Positions 37,237 through 44,815 of a stretch of DNA of 64,000 bases are shown here, piece by piece. How positions within the stretch are numbered: position 1 is the first letter of the stretch; each line of letters begins with the position of its first letter. The stretch covers positions 124,001-188,000 of the forward strand of contig NZ_JOCA01000006.1 of the NCBI RefSeq assembly GCF_000718785.1. Direction: 5' to 3'. Position numbers and translations under genes: made by a program. A model generated the notes under the pieces. That model was given only the letters and a program-made list of their open reading frames with translations. It was not told the DNA's origin and did no database searches. Source of the stretch: Streptomyces sp. NRRL WC-3626. Its GTDB lineage: Bacteria; Actinomycetota; Actinomycetes; Streptomycetales; Streptomycetaceae.

Positions 37237-38139
37237 TTGCGACAGACCCTGAGCAGGGGAGTGTTCGTGGCGGCCGCCGCCGCCACCGGCATTCTGTCCC
37301 TGTACGGAACCCCCGCCCTCGCCGACTCGTTCGCGGCCGGCGGTGCCGAGGATTCTCCCGGTGTGCTGTCCGGGAACAACGTGCAGGCCCCGGTGCACGT
37401 CCCGGTGAACGCGTGCGGCAACAGCGTCAACGTGGTCGGCGCGTTCAACGAGGCGTCCGACAACACGTGCGTCAACGCCGACTCCGGTGGCCGGCACGCC
37501 GACGGAGCGCAGGCGGTGGGCGGCACCGAGGGCTCGCCCGGTGTGCTGTCCGGGAACAACGTGCAGGCCCCGGTGCACGTCCCGGTGAACGCGTGCGGCA
37601 ACACCGTCAACGGTGCCGCGGCGTTCAACGAGGCGTCCGACAACACCTGCGTCAACGGCTCCCACGACGGCGCGGACTCGTCGCACGCCAAGAGCGGGTA
37701 CGGCGACTCCTCGACCGCCGGTACCTCCGAGGCGGGCTACGGCGACTCCGGCGGCGCGCAGGCGGTGGGCGCCGCCAAGGGCTCGCCCGGCGTGCTGTCC
37801 GGGAACAACGTGCAGGTGCCCGTCCACGTGCCGGTGAACGCGTGCGGCAACAGCGTCGACGTGCTCGCCCTGTTCAACAGCGCGTACGACAACACCTGCG
37901 TCAACGACAGCGGTTACGGCGAGGACGAGCCCGAGAAGGAGACGCCGGTCCCGCCCACGCACGTCAAGACGCCTCCGAAGCACGAGGTCGAGCCCCCGGC
38001 CGAGGAGGAGGTGCCCGGCAACCCGCCGCACCTGGCCGAGACCGGCACCGACGGCCTGATCGCCGCCTCGGCGGCCGGCGCCGTCCTCATCGCGGGCGGC
38101 GCGATGATCTACCGTCGCGGCCGCGTCGGCGCCCGCTAG
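37237..38139 (+). CDS. Long chaplin with three chaplin domains and LAETG sortase signal
   Basis: The protein has 300 residues if started at the TTG at 37237 (RQTLSRGVFVAAAAATG), which has AGGAAG upstream and gives a normal signal peptide. The ATG at 37174 would add 21 residues. Three chaplin (DUF320) domains, each starting SPGVLSGNNVQ and bearing two cysteines, lie at about 37350-37470, 37530-37655 and 37785-37900. A Pro/Glu-rich stalk, LAETG, a membrane segment and RRGR tail mark sortase anchoring. Characterised long chaplins A-C have two domains, so the third is unusual. It is expected to coat aerial hyphae. Confidence 0.9.
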   Translation: MRQTLSRGVFVAAAAATGILSLYGTPALADSFAAGGAEDSPGVLSGNNVQAPVHVPVNACGNSVNVVGAFNEASDNTCVNADSGGRHADGAQAVGGTEGSPGVLSGNNVQAPVHVPVNACGNTVNGAAAFNEASDNTCVNGSHDGADSSHAKSGYGDSSTAGTSEAGYGDSGGAQAVGAAKGSPGVLSGNNVQVPVHVPVNACGNSVDVLALFNSAYDNTCVNDSGYGEDEPEKETPVPPTHVKTPPKHEVEPPAEEEVPGNPPHLAETGTDGLIAASAAGAVLIAGGAMIYRRGRVGAR

Positions 38140-38148
38140 CCCACCCGC

Positions 38149-38202
38149 ACGACACGACGCGTCCCCCGGACCGCACCAGGTCCGGGGGACGCGTCGTGTC
38201 GT
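38149..38202. terminator. Bidirectional terminator between chaplin and flavoprotein genes
   Basis: Perfect 24-base arms (beginning ACGACACGACGCG) flank a 6-nt loop. The stem fills the gap between the converging chaplin stop and the flavoprotein stop at 38211. Confidence 0.85.
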
Positions 38203-38210
38203 ACGTGCCG

Positions 38211-39479
38211 TCAGCCGCGGGCCGGCGACGGCGCCGTGCTGCGGCTGCCACCACCCGGCACGGGAACCGTCCCGCGCACCGGCGTCGACCTCAGCCGGCG
38301 GCGCACCCCCTGCACCAGCGTCGACGCCGTGAACGTCGCACCGTGCACGAAACGCATCGCGGGACCGAAGCCCGACGCGGTCACCAGTCCCGCAAGGAAC
38401 AGCCCCGGCTGCGAGGACTCGAAGCTGTGCCCGAGCGCCGGGGAACCGTCCGGCAGCACCGCCAGCGTGCCGCGCAGCTCGGCGGAGAGCAGGCCCAGCC
38501 GGTCACGGTGCGCCTTGAACCCCGTCGCGGCGATGACGTGCTCGGTCTCCAGCGAGCGCCGGGAACCGTCACGGCCGGACAGGTCCAGGCGCAGCCCGCC
38601 CGGCACCGCCGCGGCGGCCGTGACCTCCTGGCCCGGCAGCAGATCCACCGCCCGCTCCACCCGCTCCCGCACCCACCAGGCGCCCGCCGGACCCAGCGCG
38701 GTCGCCGCGATCCGCGCCCGGGACGCCTCCGGCAGCCGCCGGTACAGACCGGGGCGCTCGGAGTAGAACCAGTTCCGCCAGCCGGGCCCGAGGCCGCTGT
38801 GCGGCGAGCGGACCGACTGCCACCACGGGCGCTCCCAGGCCGGCGGCACATCGTTCCACCGCAGCCGCTCCGCCCGCGCCAGCACCCGTACCCGCGTGCC
38901 CTGTTCGGCGAGGAGCGCCGCCGTCTCCAGGGCCGCCTGGCCGCCGCCGATCACCGTGACGTCCTTGCCCTGGAACTGGCCCAGGTCGCTGTGGTGGCTG
39001 CTGTGCGTCACCAGCGACGGGTGCAGCCCGCGCAGCGCCGGCGGCACCTCGATGAACGGCATCACGCCGACCGCCAGCGCCACAGCCCGCGCGTGCAGCG
39101 CCTGCCCGTCCTCGGTGACCGCGGTGAAGCCGTCGGCGCCGGACGAGATCCGGGCGATCACGCGCTCGTCCACCTCCGGTACGGCGTTGCGGGCGAACCA
39201 CAGGCCGTACGAGGCGAACGCCTCCACCGGGATCGGCTGCGCGTGACGTGCCGTCAGGCCCTGCTCGGCGCAGTACGCGTCCAGCTTCCAGCGCCCTTCC
39301 GGGTCGGACAGGTTGGACGCCCACGGCTCCGACTTCAGGAACATGCCGCCGGGCATGTGGTCCCGCCAGGACGCCATGGGCCGGCCGAACACGCGCAGGT
39401 TCAGTCCGGCGGCCGCGGCATGGGACGCGATCGACAGACCGTACGGGCCCGCGCCCACCACCAGAAGGTCGTACATCAT
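38211..39479 (-). CDS. FAD/NAD(P)-binding oxidoreductase
   Basis: This 422-residue flavoprotein starts at the ATG at 39479 (MMYDLLVVGAGPYGLSIASHA). Two dinucleotide folds are visible: GAGPYG at the N terminus for FAD and TVIGGGQAALETA in the middle for NADPH. A C-terminal ATGFKAH motif resembles flavin monooxygenases and lysine/ornithine N-hydroxylases. Its start overlaps the ATP-grasp gene stop (TGATG), so the two are coupled. It may modify the product of the ATP-grasp ligase. Both lie on the flank of the exopolysaccharide cluster. Confidence 0.85.
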   Translation of the reverse strand: MMYDLLVVGAGPYGLSIASHAAAAGLNLRVFGRPMASWRDHMPGGMFLKSEPWASNLSDPEGRWKLDAYCAEQGLTARHAQPIPVEAFASYGLWFARNAVPEVDERVIARISSGADGFTAVTEDGQALHARAVALAVGVMPFIEVPPALRGLHPSLVTHSSHHSDLGQFQGKDVTVIGGGQAALETAALLAEQGTRVRVLARAERLRWNDVPPAWERPWWQSVRSPHSGLGPGWRNWFYSERPGLYRRLPEASRARIAATALGPAGAWWVRERVERAVDLLPGQEVTAAAAVPGGLRLDLSGRDGSRRSLETEHVIAATGFKAHRDRLGLLSAELRGTLAVLPDGSPALGHSFESSQPGLFLAGLVTASGFGPAMRFVHGATFTASTLVQGVRRRLRSTPVRGTVPVPGGGSRSTAPSPARG

Positions 39480-40744
39480 CAGCTGCTCGCTTTCTCGTTG
39501 ACGGTCGGGGAGGTCGGGGCGGATGCCCCGGGAATCGGGCGGGGCGCCGGTACGGAGGAGCCCGCCGGGGTCAGCCGCTGCCGCAGCCGGCCGGACACAT
39601 GGCGGGCCCACAGCGCCCACATCGCCCAGCCGGGGGCACGGTCGTCACCGGCGTACCAGGCGAGTTCGCGCCCGCCGGGCCCCGTGCGCAGGGTGCTCAG
39701 CGCGGCGAACGGCGCGTAGTTCTCCACCACGAACGACCGCCCGGCCACCGGCTCCCCGTCCGGCACCGGCCGTCCGGTCAGATCCAGGTGCAGCGCGCGT
39801 ACGACGTCCAGCCCCGCGCCGTCCGTGAAGAGCCGGAACTGGGCGCCGGGGCGCGGGTTGAAGTCGAGGAGGTGGTAGCCGCCGGTCGTGCCGCGGCGGA
39901 AGTCGAGGTCGAAGACGCCCCGGTAGCCGAGCGCGCCGGTGAGCCGCTCGGCGAGGTCCCGCACCTCGGCCTCGGGCGTCCAGTGGCCCACCGCGGTCAG
40001 TCCCGCCCCGCGCGGCCACGCCAGCTGCTTGCGGCCCGTTCCGCCGGCGCGCACGGTGCCGGCCCGGTCGGCGTAGCCGTGGAAGAACCAGTCCCGGTCC
40101 TCACCGGCCGGCAGGAACTCCTGAAGCAGCAGCACGCTGCCCGCCTCCGCCGAGCGCGCGTACAGCTCCCGGGCCTGGTGCGCGGTGTGCAGCACCTGGG
40201 TGCTGCGCAGCCCGCCGCCGGCCGGCAGCAGCCAGGGGCGGCTCCACTTCGCGACCAGCGGCAGTCCGAGCAGGCGGGCGGCCTCCGCCGCCCCGCGCGG
40301 GCTGTCCGGGACGAGCGTCCGCGGGTGCGGCACGTCCACGGCGGCGCACACGTGGGCCAGTTGCTCCTTGTCGGCGACGCGTTCGGCGAGCGCGGCCGGC
40401 ATGTCCGGCAGCAGATAGGAGGACCCGAGGGCGTCCCGCAGCCGGCCGGCGGCGATCGCGGTCGCGTCGTCCAGCGGGATCAGTACGGCCGGCCGTCCGA
40501 CCCGGGCGGCCACCCGGCGCAGCACGTCGAGAATCTGTTCCCCGGATGCGCCCGGGGGCGGCGGGGAATGCGTTCCGTGGACATAACGCGAGCGGCGGAC
40601 GGGACTTCCGGCGGAATCGGCGACGACATGCACTTCCACTCCCGCACGGCCGAGCGACCGTACGGCGCCGAGTGTGCCGTGATGAAAGGGGTTCCGGTCG
40701 GTCCGCAGCAGTACGGCGGGAACCCGGGTGTCGAGCAGCGACAC
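39479..40744 (-). CDS. ATP-grasp carboxylate-amine ligase-like protein
   Basis: This 421-residue protein starts at the GTG at 40744. An N-terminal pre-ATP-grasp region (AVLLRTDRNPFHHGTLGAVRSLG) is followed by the ATP-grasp fold, with the lysine of PLVAKWSRPW, the hinge segment LLLQEFLPAGEDRDWF and the metal-binding DLDFRRG and LLDFNPRPG. Such enzymes activate a carboxylate with ATP and join it to an amine. Acceptor and donor are unknown. It is coupled to the flavoprotein and divergent from the GH26-like gene. Confidence 0.87.
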   Translation of the reverse strand: MSLLDTRVPAVLLRTDRNPFHHGTLGAVRSLGRAGVEVHVVADSAGSPVRRSRYVHGTHSPPPPGASGEQILDVLRRVAARVGRPAVLIPLDDATAIAAGRLRDALGSSYLLPDMPAALAERVADKEQLAHVCAAVDVPHPRTLVPDSPRGAAEAARLLGLPLVAKWSRPWLLPAGGGLRSTQVLHTAHQARELYARSAEAGSVLLLQEFLPAGEDRDWFFHGYADRAGTVRAGGTGRKQLAWPRGAGLTAVGHWTPEAEVRDLAERLTGALGYRGVFDLDFRRGTTGGYHLLDFNPRPGAQFRLFTDGAGLDVVRALHLDLTGRPVPDGEPVAGRSFVVENYAPFAALSTLRTGPGGRELAWYAGDDRAPGWAMWALWARHVSGRLRQRLTPAGSSVPAPRPIPGASAPTSPTVNEKASS

Positions 40745-40914
40745 GAATTCTCACTTTCTTCTGGTGGCGGCTCACCCGCTCGGGGGAGCCCGGCACTCGA
40801 AAGCCGCAATGACATTGGCATCGTCGTACGACCTGTGTCTGAATTCATATGACTGTTCGTCAAGTGCGAGGAATTCAGGCAGTGGGCGGACGAGAACGAG
40901 AAGAGGAGCAGCCA

Positions 40915-42168
40915 ATGGCCCCACAGCACAGGCGGGTCCGGGCCCGCGCGATGGCCGTGGGCGCGGCGGCGGTCGTCGTCTCCGCGGCCCTGACGGCCGG
41001 TCCGGCGGCGGGGGCGGTGCCGGCCGACGGCTCCCTTCCGGCGGTGCCGGTCCCGGGCGGCCCGGCGGCCGCCGCCACGATCCCCGCCGTCGAGTTCCCG
41101 TCCGTACCCGTGCCGGACCTTCCGGCGGCGCACCGCAGGGTCCCGGCCTTCGGCGCGTTCCTCGCCTCCGACGAGCGCGGAGTGGCCCGTATGGAACAGC
41201 TCAGCCGCTGGCTGGGCGGTGCCGAGCTGCGCGTCGGCCACACCTACCTGCCCGGCAACCGGTGGAGCGACATCGAGGGGGACATCGGCTTCCTCCGGGC
41301 GTGGGCCGACTGGCGCAACGCCCGGGACGACCGGATGCTCGTCCTCAACGTCCCCATGCAGGAGCGCAACGAGGAGGGTGTCTCCGACGAGGAGGTCCGC
41401 GGGCTGCTGCGGCGGGGCGCGGCCGGGGAGTTCGACCACCATTTCCGTGCCCTCGCCGAGCGGCTCGTCGAACTGAAGGCGCCGGACACGGTCGTCGTGC
41501 TCGGCTGGGAGATGAACGGCGTCACCTATACCCACCGGTGCGGTCCGGACCCGGAGGCCTGGAAGACGTACTGGAACCGGATCGTGAAGACGATGCGTGC
41601 CGTGCCGGGGCAGAGGTTCCGTTTCGATTTCACCCCGAGCCGGGGCCGGGACGCCATCGCGTGGACGCAGTGCTACCCCGGGGACGACACGGTCGACATC
41701 GTCGGCATGGATTCCTACGACCAGCCGTCCGGCCGCTCCTTCGACGAACAGGTGAAGGAGCCGTACGGACTTCAGACGCACGTCGATTTCGCGAAGGCCC
41801 ACGGAAAGCCGATCTCCTATCCGGAATGGGGACTCTTCCGCAACGGCGACAATCCCGAGTACATGCGGCGCATGCTCGCGTGGATGGACAGGCACAAGCC
41901 GCTCTACAACACGGTGACCGACTACTGCCCGCACGGTGTGTGGCAGTGCGACGACAATCCGGACTCGTCCCGCGTCTACAGGAGCGTGCTCTCCGGCCGC
42001 ACACACGACGGGGAGCCGGACACCTCCGTTCCCCCGGTCCCGCAGCCCACGCCCGAGACGCCGCTGCCACCGGAGAACTGCTCGCCGCTGGACCTGGGCC
42101 GGTGGGTGGAGTACTGGCTCGGCGGCAGGCTCTGCCTGCGCTTCGACTGGTGGTCGCGCACCCGTTAG
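40915..42168 (+). CDS. Secreted GH26-like glycosyl hydrolase
   Basis: The protein has 417 residues from the ATG at 40915, with AAGAGGAG upstream. Residues about 1-34 are a signal peptide (RARAMAVGAAAVVVSAALTAG). A Pro/Val-rich linker precedes a GH26-like barrel. Glu199 (LGWEMNG) would be the acid/base and Glu304 (SYPEWGLF) the nucleophile. A short Cys-containing C-terminal extension ends WLGGRLCLRFDWW. It probably trims or degrades the polysaccharide made by the neighbouring minus-strand cluster. The substrate is inferred only. Confidence 0.85.
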   Translation: MAPQHRRVRARAMAVGAAAVVVSAALTAGPAAGAVPADGSLPAVPVPGGPAAAATIPAVEFPSVPVPDLPAAHRRVPAFGAFLASDERGVARMEQLSRWLGGAELRVGHTYLPGNRWSDIEGDIGFLRAWADWRNARDDRMLVLNVPMQERNEEGVSDEEVRGLLRRGAAGEFDHHFRALAERLVELKAPDTVVVLGWEMNGVTYTHRCGPDPEAWKTYWNRIVKTMRAVPGQRFRFDFTPSRGRDAIAWTQCYPGDDTVDIVGMDSYDQPSGRSFDEQVKEPYGLQTHVDFAKAHGKPISYPEWGLFRNGDNPEYMRRMLAWMDRHKPLYNTVTDYCPHGVWQCDDNPDSSRVYRSVLSGRTHDGEPDTSVPPVPQPTPETPLPPENCSPLDLGRWVEYWLGGRLCLRFDWWSRTR

Positions 42169-42194
42169 GGGGGCCCCGGACCGGTTCGCCGCCG

Positions 42195-42845
42195 TCATCG
42201 CTGCACATCGGCGGCGGTGGCCGGGCCGGGCACCGAGGCGGCGGGGGCGGGGCCCCCGTCGCGGCGGGTCCGCCTCGGCCGGGCGAGCAGGGCGAGCCCG
42301 CCCAGCAGCCCGCCCGCGCTCGCCCCCACCAGCGTGGTCACCGGCGTCGACGCGGACGCCGGCTTGCCCGGCTTCACCGCGCGCGAGAACTGCACGAGCC
42401 GGACCTGGGTGCTGCCCTTGGTGTCCTCGGCGTGCCGGGTCAGCGCGCGCGAGACCGCGTTGGCCATGTCGACGGCCAGTTCCGGCCGCGCGGACGTGGC
42501 GGAGACGGCGACCATCGGCGCGTCCGGCGAGGTCGCCGCGCGCACGCTGTCCCGCAGCGTCCGTACCGGCACACCGGCCCACACCTGCGCGTCGCCGAGC
42601 ACCGCGAGCTGGGTGGCGACGCGGCCGTACGCCTGCGCGAAGCCGCGCGCCGCGTCCGGGGTCGCCTTGTCGGTCGGTACGGCGACGACGTAACTGGTGG
42701 CCGTGTACGACGGGGGCGTGAACACGCCGTACGCGCCGCCGAACAGACCGCCCAGCGCCGTGCCGGTCACCAGCGCGGACCAGGCGGGCAGCCTTCCGAG
42801 ACGGGCCAGGGACGGACGGGGCCCACGGGTCGGGGTGTCGGTCAT
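42195..42845 (-). CDS. Wzz-like chain-length/polysaccharide biosynthesis protein
   Basis: This 216-residue protein has two membrane segments (about 23-44 and 167-187) around an extracytoplasmic region, as in Wzz/KapB-type co-polymerases without a fused kinase. The segment SYTATSYVVAVPTD follows the first segment in the usual position. It is the last gene of the exopolysaccharide operon and probably sets polymer length or aids export. The start is the ATG at 42845. Confidence 0.8.
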   Translation of the reverse strand: MTDTPTRGPRPSLARLGRLPAWSALVTGTALGGLFGGAYGVFTPPSYTATSYVVAVPTDKATPDAARGFAQAYGRVATQLAVLGDAQVWAGVPVRTLRDSVRAATSPDAPMVAVSATSARPELAVDMANAVSRALTRHAEDTKGSTQVRLVQFSRAVKPGKPASASTPVTTLVGASAGGLLGGLALLARPRRTRRDGGPAPAASVPGPATAADVQR

Positions 42846-42905
42846 GACGGGCTTGCTCCCTCGGAGGTACGGCGGTGACGGACGGCTGAAGACGCTGCGG
42901 ACGGC

Positions 42906-44051
42906 TCACGGCCCGGTGGACGGCTCGCGGTGCGGCGCACCGGTCACGGCCGCCGTGTACACGTCCATGAGGCGGGCCGTACTGCGGGTGATGCTGTAGT
43001 GCCGCGCGGCCCGGCCGGCCGTGCGCGGTCCGGGACCGGCCGTACGCGCCTCGGCGATCGCGCGGGCGTACGCCTCCGGTCCGCCGCGCACCCGGCGGGC
43101 GCCGGCGCGGGCCTGCGGGGGGAGGTCCTCGATCGCCGGGCAGGAGGCGTAGAGCACGGGCAGGCCGGACGCCAGCGCCTCCACCGCCGCGAGGCCGAAC
43201 GCCTCCTCGGGGGACGGGGAGGCGAACAGGTCCATCGCCGCCGTCAGCGAGGGCAGATCCGGGCCGGGGGAGCCGTCGGGGACGCCCGGCCGCTCGCCGG
43301 TGAACAGGACCCGCCCCGCCACCCCGGCCTCATGGGCGGTGCGGCGCAGCATGTGCTCCTCGGGGCCGCCGCCGACCAGCAGCAGCCAGTGGTCCTCGGG
43401 CAGCAGGGCGAGCGCCCGGACCAGGACGTCGAACCGCTTGCCCCGGGTGAGCCGGCCGATCCCGCCGACGACGTACGCGCCCTCCGGCAGGCCGAGCCGC
43501 CGCCGGGTCAGCTCGCGGCGTTCCGCGTCGAAGCCGAACCGGTCCAGGTCGACGCCGTTGGGCACGACCTCGATACGGGGGGCGGGTACGCCCCAGCGCC
43601 TCAGCCGGTCGGCGACCGTCGGGGAGACGGCGACCGTCGCCGACCCGAGCCGCTCGCTCGCCAGATACAGGGCGCGTACGCCGGTGGTGAGCCGCCGGCC
43701 CTCCATCTGGGTGTCGCCCAGGGAGTGTTCGGTGGCGACGACCGCGCGGACCCCGGCGACCCGGGCGGCGAGCCGGCCGTAGACGCAGGCCCGGTACAGA
43801 TGGGTGTGCACGAGGTCGTAGCCGCCCGCGCGGATCACCCGGACCAGGCGGGGGAGGGCGGCCAGGTCGCGGTTGCCGCCCATGCCCAGGTGCACGACGC
43901 GTACGCCGTCGGCGCCGAGGCCGTCGGCGACCGGGCCGGGGTTGGTGAGCGTCACCACGTCGCAGTCGACGGGCAGATGACGCAGCAGCAGCCGCAACTG
44001 CTGCTCGGCGCCGCCGACGCCGAGGCCGGTGATGATGTGCAGCGCCCGCAT
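42906..44051 (-). CDS. Glycosyltransferase family 4
   Basis: The protein has 381 residues from the ATG at 44051, which overlaps the deacetylase stop (TGATG). A GTG one codon earlier is also possible. N-terminal GT-B donor-loop motif HIITGLGVGGAEQQL and C-terminal ASPSPEEAFGLAAVEALASG (the EX7E motif) identify a retaining GT4 enzyme. It adds a sugar to the growing lipid-linked repeat unit. The sugar is unknown. Confidence 0.92.
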   Translation of the reverse strand: MRALHIITGLGVGGAEQQLRLLLRHLPVDCDVVTLTNPGPVADGLGADGVRVVHLGMGGNRDLAALPRLVRVIRAGGYDLVHTHLYRACVYGRLAARVAGVRAVVATEHSLGDTQMEGRRLTTGVRALYLASERLGSATVAVSPTVADRLRRWGVPAPRIEVVPNGVDLDRFGFDAERRELTRRRLGLPEGAYVVGGIGRLTRGKRFDVLVRALALLPEDHWLLLVGGGPEEHMLRRTAHEAGVAGRVLFTGERPGVPDGSPGPDLPSLTAAMDLFASPSPEEAFGLAAVEALASGLPVLYASCPAIEDLPPQARAGARRVRGGPEAYARAIAEARTAGPGPRTAGRAARHYSITRSTARLMDVYTAAVTGAPHREPSTGP

Positions 44052-44815
44052 CACACGCCCTCCACCGGACGCCGGCGCAGCCGGTGCAGCCGGAGCTTGA
44101 GGTGCAGGCGCCACGCCGTGTCGTTCTGGCCGACGTGCGCGCGCGGCAGGGCGTGCGGGCCGGTCAGCGGGCCGGGGTCGATGGCGCAGGCGTAGGCGTA
44201 GCCCGCCTTCCGTACGGCCTCGACGGCGCGCGCGTCGACCGTGCCGTACGGGTAGCAGAACCCCTCGGCCGGGGTACCGGTCAGTTCCTCGATCCGGGCG
44301 CGGCTCTCGGTGACCTCGGCGGTGAGCGTGGCGTCGTCCGCGCCGGTCAGGTCGGTGTGGGTGAGTCCGTGCGAGCCGATCTCCACCCCCTCGGCGGCGG
44401 CGCTGCGGATACCGGCCGCGGTCAGCAGCGGCTTGCGCGGGCCGAGCGGGTCCCAGGCGTTCTCGCCGCCGAGCCGGCCCGGCAGGACGAACAGGGTGGC
44501 GCCGCAGCGGAAGCGGCGCAGCAGCGGCAGGGCGCCGGTGAGGAAGTCGGTGTAGCCGTCGTCGAAGGTGAGGCCGACCAGGTCCCGCCCCTCGCCGCGG
44601 GCGCGCGCGGCGAGGAGGTCGGCCACGGACACGCCCCGCAGGCCGCGCCGCCGCAGCCAGGCCAGCTGGCGCTCCAGCCGCGCGGGCGTGACGGTGATGC
44701 GGTACGGGTCGTCCGAGCAGTCGCCCACCGAGTGGTACATCGCCACCCAGGGCACGGGGGCCGGGCGGGGCGCGGAGGGGCTGCCGGTGTCGGGGGAATC
44801 AACGGTTGCGGCCAT
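44051..44815 (-). CDS. Polysaccharide deacetylase (NodB domain)
   Basis: This 254-residue protein has a NodB homology domain: TFDDGYTDF supplies the catalytic and metal-binding aspartates, GSHGLTHTDL the two histidines, and FCYPYGTVDA a further motif. No clear signal peptide precedes it, so it may act on the inner face or on lipid-linked intermediates. It de-N-acetylates amino sugars of the polymer. Its start region overlaps the flippase gene by 17 bp. Confidence 0.9.
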   Translation of the reverse strand: MAATVDSPDTGSPSAPRPAPVPWVAMYHSVGDCSDDPYRITVTPARLERQLAWLRRRGLRGVSVADLLAARARGEGRDLVGLTFDDGYTDFLTGALPLLRRFRCGATLFVLPGRLGGENAWDPLGPRKPLLTAAGIRSAAAEGVEIGSHGLTHTDLTGADDATLTAEVTESRARIEELTGTPAEGFCYPYGTVDARAVEAVRKAGYAYACAIDPGPLTGPHALPRAHVGQNDTAWRLHLKLRLHRLRRRPVEGV

